NCBI GenBank assembly: GCA_910588635.1 | Contig: CAJUPW010000003.1 | Coordinates: forward strand, 57,415 to 121,414 | Direction: 5' to 3' | Origin: an uncultured Oscillospiraceae bacterium | GTDB lineage: Bacteria; Bacillota; Clostridia; Oscillospirales; Oscillospiraceae | DNA: 64,000 nucleotides | Shown: positions 43,138-51,871 of the stretch, piece by piece | Numbering within the stretch: the first letter of the stretch is position 1 | How the letters are laid out: each line of letters starts with the position of its first letter | Program-made: the position numbers and the translations under genes | Notes under the pieces: generated by a model | Database searches by the model: none | What the model was told of the DNA's origin: nothing | The model's input: only the letters and a program-made list of their open reading frames with translations

Positions 43138-43889
43138 CACAGCTTCAGTTTAATGATCTGCTCGTACAGCAGAACATATTTTTCCCGTATGACCCGGTCC
43201 GTATGGTAGTGTCCGAAGAAGTGATACCTGAACTGGCATCGCTGGCTCACTTCCTCCAGAAAATCGGTCAGGGCATCGGCTTTATAAAATCCATCGCTCA
43301 GTTCATCTTGCACTGAGGTAGGGCAGCAGTGGGTGATGATGTAGTCCACTTCCCAGCCCACTCTGTCCAGAGCGGCTCTGGCAGTCTGGTATTCCTCCTC
43401 GCTGGGCAGTTCCTCTTTCCACCAGGAGAGGTGGTTTACCCGATACAGTGCCCCGCTGGCGTCCAGTCTCCGGCATTTCCTCTTAAACTGCGGATCGTCC
43501 GGTTCCAGGATGCCGCCGCTGATGTCGTGGCTGCTGGCCCCGCCCATGGTGAAGAATGTTTTTCCTTGGACGCTGTAAATCTGCCCTCTCATCAGGTGGA
43601 TCACTGAGGGGCGGATCTTCTGTGCCTGACCGCCACACCATTCCTCTACCGGGTACTCGGCCAACAGATCATAGTTTTCATGGTTGCCAGAGACGAACAA
43701 GGTGGTGAACGGTTTCTTCTCCAGCCAGTCCAGCCAGTACCGCTCATTGGCGCTGCCATCCCAGATGCCTCCGAAGTCTCCCGTGATGATAACACAGTCC
43801 TCTTTGGTCAGCTCGGCCTGCTCATAGAAGATGTCTTTTTTGAAACGGGTAAAATCGCCGTGTATATCGCCTGTTATGAAGATTGCCAT
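43137..43889 (-). CDS. Metallophosphoesterase at the element boundary
   Basis: A 250-residue calcineurin-like phosphoesterase: FITGDIHGDF with D8 and H10, ITGDFGGIWDG (about 42), FVSGNHENYD (about 70), ITHCCPTS (about 185) and FFGHYHTDR (about 222). All metal-ligand motifs are intact. The start follows GCGAGGGC. Only 25 nt separate it from the stop of the large serine recombinase upstream, so it is either element cargo or the host gene at the insertion site. Confidence 0.85.
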   Translation of the reverse strand: MAIFITGDIHGDFTRFKKDIFYEQAELTKEDCVIITGDFGGIWDGSANERYWLDWLEKKPFTTLFVSGNHENYDLLAEYPVEEWCGGQAQKIRPSVIHLMRGQIYSVQGKTFFTMGGASSHDISGGILEPDDPQFKRKCRRLDASGALYRVNHLSWWKEELPSEEEYQTARAALDRVGWEVDYIITHCCPTSVQDELSDGFYKADALTDFLEEVSQRCQFRYHFFGHYHTDRVIREKYVLLYEQIIKLKL

Positions 43890-43914
43890 AATGCCCTCGC
43901 TTTCCATTCCTATC

Positions 43915-45558
43915 TTAGCACAGATGGTGTTCGATTTCTATATCCGTATCCCTGATCTTGACCTGGATGGTATCGGCGTCCACCACAGTGACCTGTTCCA
44001 CAAATCTGCGGGTAAGAGTGTCATCGTACTCCGTGAAGCACATGGGCTGTTGATCCAGCCATTCCTCCATTTCCCTCTGTCTGGAGGTCTGGATTGCCCT
44101 CTGTTCCTCATCCTGCTGGCAGGCCGCGATCTGGTCCAGAACGCTCTGCCGCTCGTCCGCCAGCGCCTGGAGCCGCGTGTTCAGTTCCTTGCTACCCATG
44201 TCCTCCAGGATTTCATCCAGCAGTCGGGCCTGCTCTGTTGTCAGGGCCTCCAGCCTCCGCCGCAACTCCGGGAGGCTCACACTGCCGCCCTCGCCGCCGC
44301 TCCGGGCCAACTCCGCCAGCTCCAGGACATCGGCCTTGATTTCAGCCCGAATGGCTCCGTACTCGTTCAGCGCGGCCACGATGGCCCTGTGGAGCCTGTC
44401 CTCGTCCAGCGTGGGGGAGTTGTGGCAGTATTGGGTCCCGAACTCCAGCCGTGAGACGCACCGCCAGACGATCCGCTTTTTGCCGTTTCTGGCCCAGGTG
44501 CATCGCTTATAGGGCGTTCCGCACTCTCCGCAGATCAGCAATTCACTGAGGGCGTACTTGGCGGAATACTTCCCCTGCTCGGTTTTCCCGGTTTTCTGCA
44601 TTACCTTCCGCTTGCTGGCCCGGCGGGCCATCTCCTCTTTCACTCGGTAGTAGATCTCTCTGGGGATGATGGCGGGGTGGTGGTCCCTGGTGTAATACAT
44701 GGGTAGCTCGCCGTTGTTTTTCACGACCTTTTTATTGCCGATGGGGCCGGTGGTGTAGGTTTTCTGACGCAGTCCGTCCCCGATGTACTTCTCGCTGGTC
44801 AGGATATTCTGGATCACCTGCCGCGACCAGCCCTGGATGCCCTCCGCTGTGGGGATGCCCTTCTCCACCAGCTCTCTCTGGATGTCTCCCAGACTGCGGC
44901 CCTCCAGGTAGCGGCTGTAGATCAACCGCACCGTTTCGGCCTCCGACCGGTCGATCTCCGGCTTGCCGTCCGGCCCTCTGCGGTAGCCCAGCGTCCTGCT
45001 GTACTGGAAGGGGACGTTGCCCTCTTTCATGCTCTGGCGTACCCCAGGGATGATATTCAGGCTCATGGACTCACTCTCCGCCTGTGAGAAGCTACTGAAC
45101 AGGGTGATGAGGAACTCGCTGGACTCCGTCAAGGTATTGATGTTTTCTTTTTCAAAGATTACAGCGATGCCCCTGGCCTTGAGTTCCCGGATGACTTTGA
45201 GGCAGTCCACCGTGTTCCGGGCGAAGCGGGAGGCAGACTTGGTGAGGATCATGTCGATGCGGCCCCGTTTGCAGGCGGCGATCATTCGGTTGAACTCCGC
45301 CCGCTTTTTCATGCTGGTCCCCGTAATGCCCTCGTCCGCAAACACGCCAGCCATTTCCCAATCGGGATTCTCTTCGATCTTCTGCGTGTAGTGGCTCATC
45401 TGAGCAGCGTAGCTGTTGAGCTGCTCCTCGCTGTCGGTGGACACCCGGCAGTAAGCGGCTACCCGCTGCTTACCGCTCCTGAGAGGGGCATTCGGCCTGT
45501 TCGCGGGCCGTGTGGCGGGGATAACGCGCACCCGCCGTTCCAGTGTTTCCTGCGCCAT
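43915..45558 (-). CDS. Large serine recombinase (third of the cluster)
   Basis: A 547-residue site-specific recombinase. Catalytic serine S40 lies in AAYCRVSTDSEEQL; the resolvase domain (30-180) is followed by a recombinase domain (about 200-310), the zinc ribbon ICGECGTPYKR ... CHNSP (about 340-385) and a coiled-coil. It is the distal gene of a three-recombinase run and lies at the presumed left end of the element, the usual place for att-proximal integrases. Confidence 0.92.
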   Translation of the reverse strand: MAQETLERRVRVIPATRPANRPNAPLRSGKQRVAAYCRVSTDSEEQLNSYAAQMSHYTQKIEENPDWEMAGVFADEGITGTSMKKRAEFNRMIAACKRGRIDMILTKSASRFARNTVDCLKVIRELKARGIAVIFEKENINTLTESSEFLITLFSSFSQAESESMSLNIIPGVRQSMKEGNVPFQYSRTLGYRRGPDGKPEIDRSEAETVRLIYSRYLEGRSLGDIQRELVEKGIPTAEGIQGWSRQVIQNILTSEKYIGDGLRQKTYTTGPIGNKKVVKNNGELPMYYTRDHHPAIIPREIYYRVKEEMARRASKRKVMQKTGKTEQGKYSAKYALSELLICGECGTPYKRCTWARNGKKRIVWRCVSRLEFGTQYCHNSPTLDEDRLHRAIVAALNEYGAIRAEIKADVLELAELARSGGEGGSVSLPELRRRLEALTTEQARLLDEILEDMGSKELNTRLQALADERQSVLDQIAACQQDEEQRAIQTSRQREMEEWLDQQPMCFTEYDDTLTRRFVEQVTVVDADTIQVKIRDTDIEIEHHLC

Positions 45559-45576
45559 AACGATCTCCTTTCCAGC

Positions 45577-46356
45577 CTATTTGAAGTGTACAGTCACGAT
45601 GTTTTCTCCTGTGATGGTGATATGAGAAACCGCCTGACCGAAGGACTTAAAGTCCACCTCGGCTGGGCGGTTGAAGATTTCAGATTCAGTTGGGGCGGGG
45701 CAGCAGTCATACCGGGCGGAGACTCCCTGCAAAATGAGGGATACAACATCCTCCGGTTTGTCGGGACGCTCCAGCCCCCGGTTAATGGCGTTGGTCAGGC
45801 GGACGGTGTCCGCAGAAGGGACGTAGGCTTCTTCAGGAGGGGCGTCATGTTCTGCCATCTGGCGGGATACCTCGCTCATCAGGTCGGCATCGGGAAGTGT
45901 GATCAGCATCTTGCAGTGTTCACACCGCAGGTACAGTGTATCCCTCTGCTGTCCTTTTCCGCCCATGCCCAGAAGCCGTCCGCCGCAGGTCCCGCAGCGC
46001 AGGTAAGCCTTGAGCCGATGGGCGGGCCGATCCTCGGCCTTGGTATAATTGGAAGTTTTTTCTTGGATGATCTGCTGAATGGTATCGAAATCATTCTGAG
46101 CCATGATTGCCGGATATCCGTCCGCTCCGATGTAGCGGGGATTCTCCAAAAGACGCTTCACCTTGTGCTTGTTCCAGAGGGGTGCCTCCGCGCTGAACAG
46201 GACGGCGTCATGGTTGAGGGTGTCGCTGATTTTCTGATAGGACAGCCCGTTAAGATACAGCGTGGCGATCCTCTGAACGATCTCCACCTCCTGGGGAATG
46301 ACGGTCAGCTCGCCGTATTGAATCTGATAGCCGTATAAAATCTTTCGGTTGCTCAT
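45577..46356 (-). CDS. Recombinase-like accessory protein lacking the catalytic domain
   Basis: A 259-residue protein with the middle and C-terminal parts of a serine recombinase: the recombinase domain (VEIVQRIATLYLNGLSYQKISDTLN, PRYIGADGYPAIM) and zinc ribbon (LRCGTCGGRLLG ... CEHCKML). It starts at MSNRKILYGYQI without any resolvase domain or catalytic Ser. Not a decayed gene: it has a coupled ATGA start and an open frame. It probably acts with the flanking full-length recombinases, for example in target recognition or direction control (inference). Confidence 0.82.
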   Translation of the reverse strand: MSNRKILYGYQIQYGELTVIPQEVEIVQRIATLYLNGLSYQKISDTLNHDAVLFSAEAPLWNKHKVKRLLENPRYIGADGYPAIMAQNDFDTIQQIIQEKTSNYTKAEDRPAHRLKAYLRCGTCGGRLLGMGGKGQQRDTLYLRCEHCKMLITLPDADLMSEVSRQMAEHDAPPEEAYVPSADTVRLTNAINRGLERPDKPEDVVSLILQGVSARYDCCPAPTESEIFNRPAEVDFKSFGQAVSHITITGENIVTVHFK

Positions 46357-47909
46357 CTGCCTACCTCCCGGAGCTGCTCTGTCAGTTCGATCCCGCCGTA
46401 GAGGCGGAACCGGATGCGGGTTACAGACTCCACGATGATCTTCTCCACCAAGTCTGCGAACAGGGCTTCATCGAAGCGTTCCAGCCGTTCCGGGCCTCTG
46501 TGGATGAGGTCCGCTGTCTGGCACAGGGTGTCTATGACCGCCTCGATATCCTCGTTTTTCAGCAGGCGGCGGCGTTCTCTCCGCAATTCCGCCAGCTTGG
46601 CCTCGATGTCCATCAGCTTGGCGGAGCAGACGGCGGTGTCCAGCAGGCCCTTGCTCTGGAGTGCGGTGACCTTGTAACTCTGCTCGGAGGTGGCGGCAAT
46701 GGCCTTGTTGATTTCCAGCATAGCAGGGTTTCCTCTTTGCAGAGCGTTGTTCAGTTCCTGAAGCTGTGTGAGAGCGGGGGTTAGGATGATCCCCTCATGG
46801 AGCCTGAGCTTGTTGTACATCCGCACAAAGGCGGCGTAGATCTCGCTCTCCGGTATCCGGCCTATGGGGCAGTCCGCAGCCCTGTCATCATGTTTCCGGC
46901 AGGCCCAGGACACATATCCCCTTTTGGTAGTGCGCCTGATAAAAGGCGTTCCGCAGTTCCCACAGACGATTTTCAACGTCAGCGGGTAGGTCGCCTTGGG
47001 AGCATAGTTCCGCTGCGCCCTCCGCAGGCGCAGATCACGCGCTTTCTCAAACATCTCTTTTGTGATGATGGCTGGGTGGGTATGTTCCGTGTAGTATTGA
47101 TCCACCTCTCCCTGATTTCGCTTTTCTACATATGGAAATTCAGTCGTGAATGTTTTCTGGCAGAGGGAATCCCCCACATATTTTTCATTCGTCAACAGGT
47201 ACAGGACAGTGGTTTCCTGCCAATAGGGCCTGCCGTCTGTTGTTCGGAAGCCCTTTTGTGTCATTTGTTCTGCAATCCATGCCAAACTGCGTCCGCCCAG
47301 GTAGGCGTTGAAGATCCAGCGCACCTGCTCCGCTTCCGCTGGAACGATCTCCAAATTTTTACCGTCTATGAGCCGGTATCCAAACGGCGCTTTGCAGGTG
47401 ATGAACTCCCCCCGCTCCATCCGCCGCTTGTAGCTGAGGCGCTGGTTCTGGGAGGTGGAGATGGATTCCTGCTGGGCCAGTGCGCCGGAGACGCTCACCA
47501 TCAGTTCAGTGGTGAGCGTCTCGGTGTTGATATTCTCTTTTTCGAAGTAGACGGTCACGCCCAGGGACATCAGCTCCCGCAGGACAGCGAGGCAGTCCTT
47601 TGTATTCCGGGCGAAGCGGGAGACGGACTTCACCAGCACCTTGTCGATCCTGCCCTTCCGGCAATCGGAGAGCATACGGTTGAAGTCCTCCCGCTTGTCC
47701 ATCCGGGTGCCGGTCAGACCCTCGTCCGCATAGATGTCCACCAGCTCCCAGCCCTCATGCTGCCCAATTTCCTCGGTGTATTTGCGGATCTGAGCGGCGT
47801 AGGAGTGAAGCTGATCGGAGGAATCAGAGCTGACCCGGCAGTATGCCGCCACCCGCAGGGTATCGGGCTTGCTCTCGCTGGCGGGGATAATAGTTACATT
47901 GCTGTTCAT
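46353..47909 (-). CDS. Large serine recombinase (first of the cluster)
   Basis: A 518-residue recombinase with catalytic S27 in AAYCRVSSDSSDQL, the resolvase core GLTGTRMDKREDFNRML and SVSRFARNTKDC (about 65-110), the recombinase domain (about 175-280) and zinc ribbon CGNCGTPFIRR (about 311). The stop overlaps the next start (ATGA). A GGAGG site precedes the ATG. Confidence 0.92.
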   Translation of the reverse strand: MNSNVTIIPASESKPDTLRVAAYCRVSSDSSDQLHSYAAQIRKYTEEIGQHEGWELVDIYADEGLTGTRMDKREDFNRMLSDCRKGRIDKVLVKSVSRFARNTKDCLAVLRELMSLGVTVYFEKENINTETLTTELMVSVSGALAQQESISTSQNQRLSYKRRMERGEFITCKAPFGYRLIDGKNLEIVPAEAEQVRWIFNAYLGGRSLAWIAEQMTQKGFRTTDGRPYWQETTVLYLLTNEKYVGDSLCQKTFTTEFPYVEKRNQGEVDQYYTEHTHPAIITKEMFEKARDLRLRRAQRNYAPKATYPLTLKIVCGNCGTPFIRRTTKRGYVSWACRKHDDRAADCPIGRIPESEIYAAFVRMYNKLRLHEGIILTPALTQLQELNNALQRGNPAMLEINKAIAATSEQSYKVTALQSKGLLDTAVCSAKLMDIEAKLAELRRERRRLLKNEDIEAVIDTLCQTADLIHRGPERLERFDEALFADLVEKIIVESVTRIRFRLYGGIELTEQLREVGR

Positions 47910-47968
47910 CCGGTGCGGCCTCCTTTCCTCTGGGTAGGGACAACACTACCACACCTTGGCGGGAAAAG

Positions 47969-48124
47969 CTATCCCAATTCCCAAACAGTCGCTGGGCGGT
48001 ATCGCTCCAGTGCCAGCCCTTTGGCGGTACACAATTCCTCCGCAGAAAGCAGACCGGCCTCCGCAACCCTTTCCAGCAGCCGTGTCACCAAAATGTACCG
48101 CATTTCGTTTCTTACATCGACCAT
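47969..48124 (-). CDS. Small SHOCT-like protein of the element (51 aa)
   Basis: A 51-residue ORF reading MVDVRNEMRYILVTRLLERV, then GLLSAEELCTAKGLALERYRP. The GLLsAEEfxxxk pattern is a SHOCT-like motif common in small proteins that precede recombinases in clostridial elements. GGGAGGTG lies 6 nt upstream. Its start is inside the end of the helicase gene (13 nt overlap), so translation is likely coupled. Function unknown. Confidence 0.75.
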   Translation of the reverse strand: MVDVRNEMRYILVTRLLERVAEAGLLSAEELCTAKGLALERYRPATVWELG

Positions 48125-50031
48125 GGTGACACCTCCCGAAAGTAACCATCCGCTTTGACTCTGCGGATGAACCGCTCCACCTCCCGCAGGCTGCCGGTCA
48201 CCGGCATCTCCGGTAGGGCCATCAGCACATCCTTGCGGTAGCGTTGGCCCTTGGCGGCACGCTCGTCCAGAATGGCGATGACGCAGGTATCCGTCTCGGT
48301 GCGGATGGCCCGTCCGAAGCCCTGTTTCAGCTTGATCTGCATCTCCGGCACCGCGACAGCCCGGATAAAAGACTTTAGGCTGGGATGTCGCTCCCGCTCT
48401 TTGTCTTTCAGAGCATCCGGGACGGCGAAGGGCAAGCGGGGAATAATCAGCAGGGACACGCAGTCGCCGGGAAAGTCAAAGCCCTCCCAGGCGGCTCCGG
48501 TGGCCAGCAGGACGCTACCCGGCTGGCCCTTGAACTGCTCCATGGTATGTACCGCGTTCCGGCCCATAGTGAGCAACGGATAGGGCGTTTTCCCCCTCAG
48601 CCGCTCCTTCACAGCGGACATGGCGGCGTAGGAAGTGAACAGCACTAAGGCGTGGCCCTGGGCCGCTTTCAACAGCGCGGCGATCTCCCCGGTAAGCTGA
48701 TGATAATAATCCGCAGCTTTCTGATGGGGAGGGTGCTGCGGCAGATACAGCAGGCAGTTCTTCTCGTAGTCGAAGGGCGAGAGGGAGACGGATTCCGCCA
48801 CCCGGCCATCCGCCAGCAGGCCCGTTTCTTCTTTGAAACGCCGGAAGTCCTCGCCCACGGCCATCGTACCGGAGGTGAGGATCACAGGCCGCAACTGCCG
48901 CCAGAGGGTCTGGCGGAGCTGGGCAGTCAGATCGGAGATGGTGGCGCACAGCATCGTGCCGCCCTGCCCATCGTCCATGGCGTACAACACCATGCCATCG
49001 TGGTCCCTGCGGAAGAGAGACACCGTTTTGGCGAGACTTTCCACCTGCCTGCGGGTGCCGCGTGTCAGCAGGTCCTTGAGCTGGCGGTGGATTACCTTCA
49101 GCTTGCGCTCCGGCGCGGCCAGCAGTCTGGCGTATACGTCAAAGGGAAGCCCTGCTTCCGGTGGCCTGGACAGCTTCCATACCAGGGGCGCGGCGGCGTC
49201 ATGCCAGAGTTCCGCCGCCAGCAAAAACCGCTCGGCCCGGAGGCTGTGGGAGAGGGAGCGGATATCCTCCGTACCCAGGGTCACGCCAAACATCTGGCGG
49301 GCCGCGTCTGGCAGCTTGTGGGCCTCATCTATGACCAGGGCGCTGGTATCCGGGAGGATGGGCCTGCGCCCGCTGCTCCGGTGGATGGCGTCTGCCAGCA
49401 GCAGGTTGTGGTTGCAGATCTGGAAGAGAAAAAGGCCGGTATCACACCGCTCTAAAAAGAGAAGATAACGGCAGCTTTCCCGCTGGCAGTCGCAGGTCTG
49501 GGGAATGCAGACGCGCCCCCGGTCATAGCCGCTGAGATGGGCGGCCTCGTCCATGTCCAGTTCGTTCCGCAGCGTGAGCAGGGCGGCTCCGTCTCTCCAG
49601 TTCTTCTTGCTGAGATCCAACTGGCCCAGCCGCCGTTCCAGCCGTTCATCGCACACATAGTGGCCCTTGCCCTTGCGGATCACCGCCTGGATGGGCTGGG
49701 CAATCATGCCGTCTGCCATCAACAGATTGGACAGAAAGGGCAGGTATTCATCCCGTATTGCCGCTTGAAGAGCAATGCTGGAAGTAGAAATGAGGATGGG
49801 CGAGGCGGCCCGGAACCGGCTGAACACCGTCCCGGCCACCAGATAGGCATAGGTCTTACCAATCCCCGTCCCGGCATCACACAGGGCGATACCGCCGCCC
49901 AGCATGGCCTCCAGCATCCGATGGCTCAGAGCAATCTGCTCCGGGCGCTCCGGCATGGCCTGGGCGGGAAAAAGGTTTTTGAAAATGTGATCGATATCGT
50001 TATGGGCATTCTGCCTGTCATTGATATTCAT
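48112..50031 (-). CDS. DinG-like ATP-dependent DNA helicase
   Basis: A 639-residue XPD/DinG-type superfamily 2 helicase. Walker A is DAGTGIGKT (52-60), the DEAH box VIDEAHKLPD (about 236), the motif III/V-type VILTSGTMAVGEDF (about 388), and the final GFGRAIRTETDTCVIAILDER (about 580). Cysteines at about 128 and in CIPQTCDCQRESC (about 175-187) could ligate an Fe-S cluster. It is element-encoded and lies between the XRE gene and the recombinases; a role in element replication or excision is inferred. Confidence 0.85.
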   Translation of the reverse strand: MNINDRQNAHNDIDHIFKNLFPAQAMPERPEQIALSHRMLEAMLGGGIALCDAGTGIGKTYAYLVAGTVFSRFRAASPILISTSSIALQAAIRDEYLPFLSNLLMADGMIAQPIQAVIRKGKGHYVCDERLERRLGQLDLSKKNWRDGAALLTLRNELDMDEAAHLSGYDRGRVCIPQTCDCQRESCRYLLFLERCDTGLFLFQICNHNLLLADAIHRSSGRRPILPDTSALVIDEAHKLPDAARQMFGVTLGTEDIRSLSHSLRAERFLLAAELWHDAAAPLVWKLSRPPEAGLPFDVYARLLAAPERKLKVIHRQLKDLLTRGTRRQVESLAKTVSLFRRDHDGMVLYAMDDGQGGTMLCATISDLTAQLRQTLWRQLRPVILTSGTMAVGEDFRRFKEETGLLADGRVAESVSLSPFDYEKNCLLYLPQHPPHQKAADYYHQLTGEIAALLKAAQGHALVLFTSYAAMSAVKERLRGKTPYPLLTMGRNAVHTMEQFKGQPGSVLLATGAAWEGFDFPGDCVSLLIIPRLPFAVPDALKDKERERHPSLKSFIRAVAVPEMQIKLKQGFGRAIRTETDTCVIAILDERAAKGQRYRKDVLMALPEMPVTGSLREVERFIRRVKADGYFREVSPWSM

Positions 50032-50438
50032 ATCCGTAAATTACCCCTAATTGTCATTTTGGGTTTCTTCTCGTTACTCATCGTATTTGCAGCTCGCCCC
50101 CCGATGAGGTATAGGGAACAGTAACGGATAAGGCTTGGCGGACCTTCGCAGGCACACGCTGGGGGTCTCTACTGCTTTCAACCCGAATCGTGACGGACAG
50201 TTTTGCCAAAACTGCCCCGCACAGGCTTTATCGCGGCCCGGAGGGGAACTTGTCCCCTCCGGGTCATGGCGCGCGCTGTGCGTCTGTCTGCGTGGTGATC
50301 CGTACTGCTGGTATGAAATTTTCAAGGTACATCCAGCCGCATTTTGTGGCTGTGATTAAAGTTTAACGGAGCGCAAGATATTTTGTTAGGTCCCAGTAGG
50401 GCCGCTTTGGTCCAATTTTCCGGCCCTTTTAGGGCCGG
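50032..50438. other. Intergenic region upstream of the helicase gene: three hairpins
   Basis: 407 nt. It contains a 17-nt palindrome CAGTTTTGCCAAAACTG (50199-50215), a perfect 11-bp stem (50237-50247 with 50253-50263) and an 8-bp stem (50420-50427 with 50431-50438) directly behind the XRE stop. A 74-codon plus-strand ORF spans two of these but has no ribosome-binding site, so I do not call it a gene. Confidence 0.5.
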
Positions 50439-50723
50439 TTATAACTCATCCGTCACTGCGGACAGCTCCTGCATCACAGCGAAGAGCCTTTTCTTCAGAT
50501 TATCCTGCGGTTTCTTGCCTACGATGATGTAGTCCAAGGAAACATGAAAGAGTTCGGACAGCTCGACAAAAATTTCAGTGGACGGGCCTCTTTCCCCACT
50601 TTCAATTTTCCGCAGATGCCGGTCGCCAATTCCCAACACTGCGGACAGTTCCTCCTGTGTCATTCCTTTCGCTTTGCGAAGCTGCTGGATGCGCGCTCCA
50701 CACTTTTTCATGTCATAGTGCAT
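50439..50723 (-). CDS. XRE-family transcriptional regulator
   Basis: A 94-residue repressor. The helix-turn-helix is RIQQLRKAKGMTQEELSAVLGIGDRHLRKIESGERGPS (about 9-46), followed by a short oligomerisation tail. The start MHYDMKKCG is 8 nt after GGAG; longer readings lack a site. It probably governs the element genes downstream on the same strand. Confidence 0.85.
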   Translation of the reverse strand: MHYDMKKCGARIQQLRKAKGMTQEELSAVLGIGDRHLRKIESGERGPSTEIFVELSELFHVSLDYIIVGKKPQDNLKKRLFAVMQELSAVTDEL

Positions 50724-51221
50724 TTTGCCTACTCCAATCTCAAATTTTTTTGGGTGCGCAGGCTGAGATTGAAGGGTCACGGGTACTTGGCTATGTAGGG
50801 CTGCCATAAGCGCTTATGTATCCAGTCATTCGACAAAAACAGACAAAACAAACTGCCAGAGAGCTTGGTATGCTCTCTGGCGGTTTGTATCCATGCAAGT
50901 AAAACGGTGAAGTACTGCGTAAAAAATAGGTCGAATTTTGCGGTTTTTAACTTAGGGATATCCGCATACGAAGCACCAATTTTTTTGGCGGATTATCTGT
51001 TTTAGTGTAGACAAGAAAAATACCCATGATTTTCTCCCACCGGCAAATCATAGGCAGACGTTTTATAAGCCCCTGCTGTGAAAAGCCGTTTTTTTATTGG
51101 CCTTTCAGCGGGAGCAAAATTTTATTTATAAAGCAAGCAAGATTTTACCTATTTAATAGGCGTTATTTAGGAGTGTAAATGTCAAAACCGGCAATATAGA
51201 ATGTATTTGAGGTGATAAATC
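50724..51221. other. AT-rich regulatory gap between divergent XRE genes
   Basis: 498 nt without a gene. It holds a 15-bp stem (50850-50864 with 50872-50886) with a T-rich tail on the minus strand, an imperfect hairpin around 51069-51116, and the perfect palindrome CCTATTTAATAGG (51148-51160), about 60 nt before the plus-strand XRE start, a candidate operator. Confidence 0.5.
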
Positions 51222-51584
51222 ATGCCGGAAGATAGACTGAAATACTTAGGTGCCCGTATCCATAATGCAAGAAAGGCCTGCGATCTGACACAGCAGGAAT
51301 TGGCGGACGAAACAGGCGTTTCAATCAAGATGATCCAGTGCATAGAGAACGCGAGCGTTAATCCGTCCTATGAGATCCTGTTCCCGATTGTCAATCGCTT
51401 GGGACTTACGACAAGCGATCTGTTCAACGTGGAGCCAGATCAGCAGGAAGAGGAGATCAATCGTTTCCTCGGAAAATTCAGGGCCTGCAACCGTTCCAAC
51501 CAACTGCTGCTCCTCGAAACGCTGGACTTTCTTGCAGAGAAACTATTAGTCCGTCAGAATAAAGAGGAGGACCGTATGGAATAG
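51222..51584 (+). CDS. XRE-family transcriptional regulator (120 aa)
   Basis: A helix-turn-helix regulator: YLGARIHNARKACDLTQQELADETGVSIKMIQCIENASVNPSYE (about 7-50), then a C-terminal helix pair (residues 78-115) likely for dimerisation. GAGGTGATA precedes the ATG. Followed by a terminator. It stands alone, divergent from the other XRE gene; AT-rich. Confidence 0.85.
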   Translation: MPEDRLKYLGARIHNARKACDLTQQELADETGVSIKMIQCIENASVNPSYEILFPIVNRLGLTTSDLFNVEPDQQEEEINRFLGKFRACNRSNQLLLLETLDFLAEKLLVRQNKEEDRME

Positions 51585-51644
51585 CGTATTTGGCAGCATA
51601 CCATTCTGCCGATCCATAAGAATGTATTTATTTTCAGAAAATAA

Positions 51645-51694
51645 AGAAAACAGCCAGCAGGGAAAGAAAAAGACTTGCCCGCTGGCTGTTTTCT
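51645..51694 (+). terminator. Terminator after the 120-aa XRE gene
   Basis: A perfect 14-bp stem AGAAAACAGCCAGC / GCTGGCTGTTTTCT with a 22-nt loop. The remaining sequence to 51871 is AT-rich with no gene seen. Confidence 0.7.
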
Positions 51695-51871
51695 ATGGAA
51701 AACCCTTTTTCGCTAATCTTTATTATCGGCTACGAATGTTACAAGAGTATCACAGCAACGACTTGCTTAGCTAAAATAATAGCCTGAAATGTCACAAATT
51801 AGTGATATTTCAACTTTGTGAGAATATAGGATAACTCCGTAGAATTCTCGCAGCAGTACTTAAACAGAAGT

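Noticed and set aside
45577..46356. Middle recombinase as a frameshifted pseudogene
   Set aside because: The frame begins cleanly at an ATGA overlap with the previous gene, and there is no room for a missing resolvase domain between the two genes, so it is a purposeful short form.
50135..50359. 74-codon plus-strand Cys-rich ORF upstream of the helicase gene
   Set aside because: No ribosome-binding site, and it spans two perfect hairpins in an evident regulatory gap. Some similarity to short Cys-rich element proteins was noted but is too weak.
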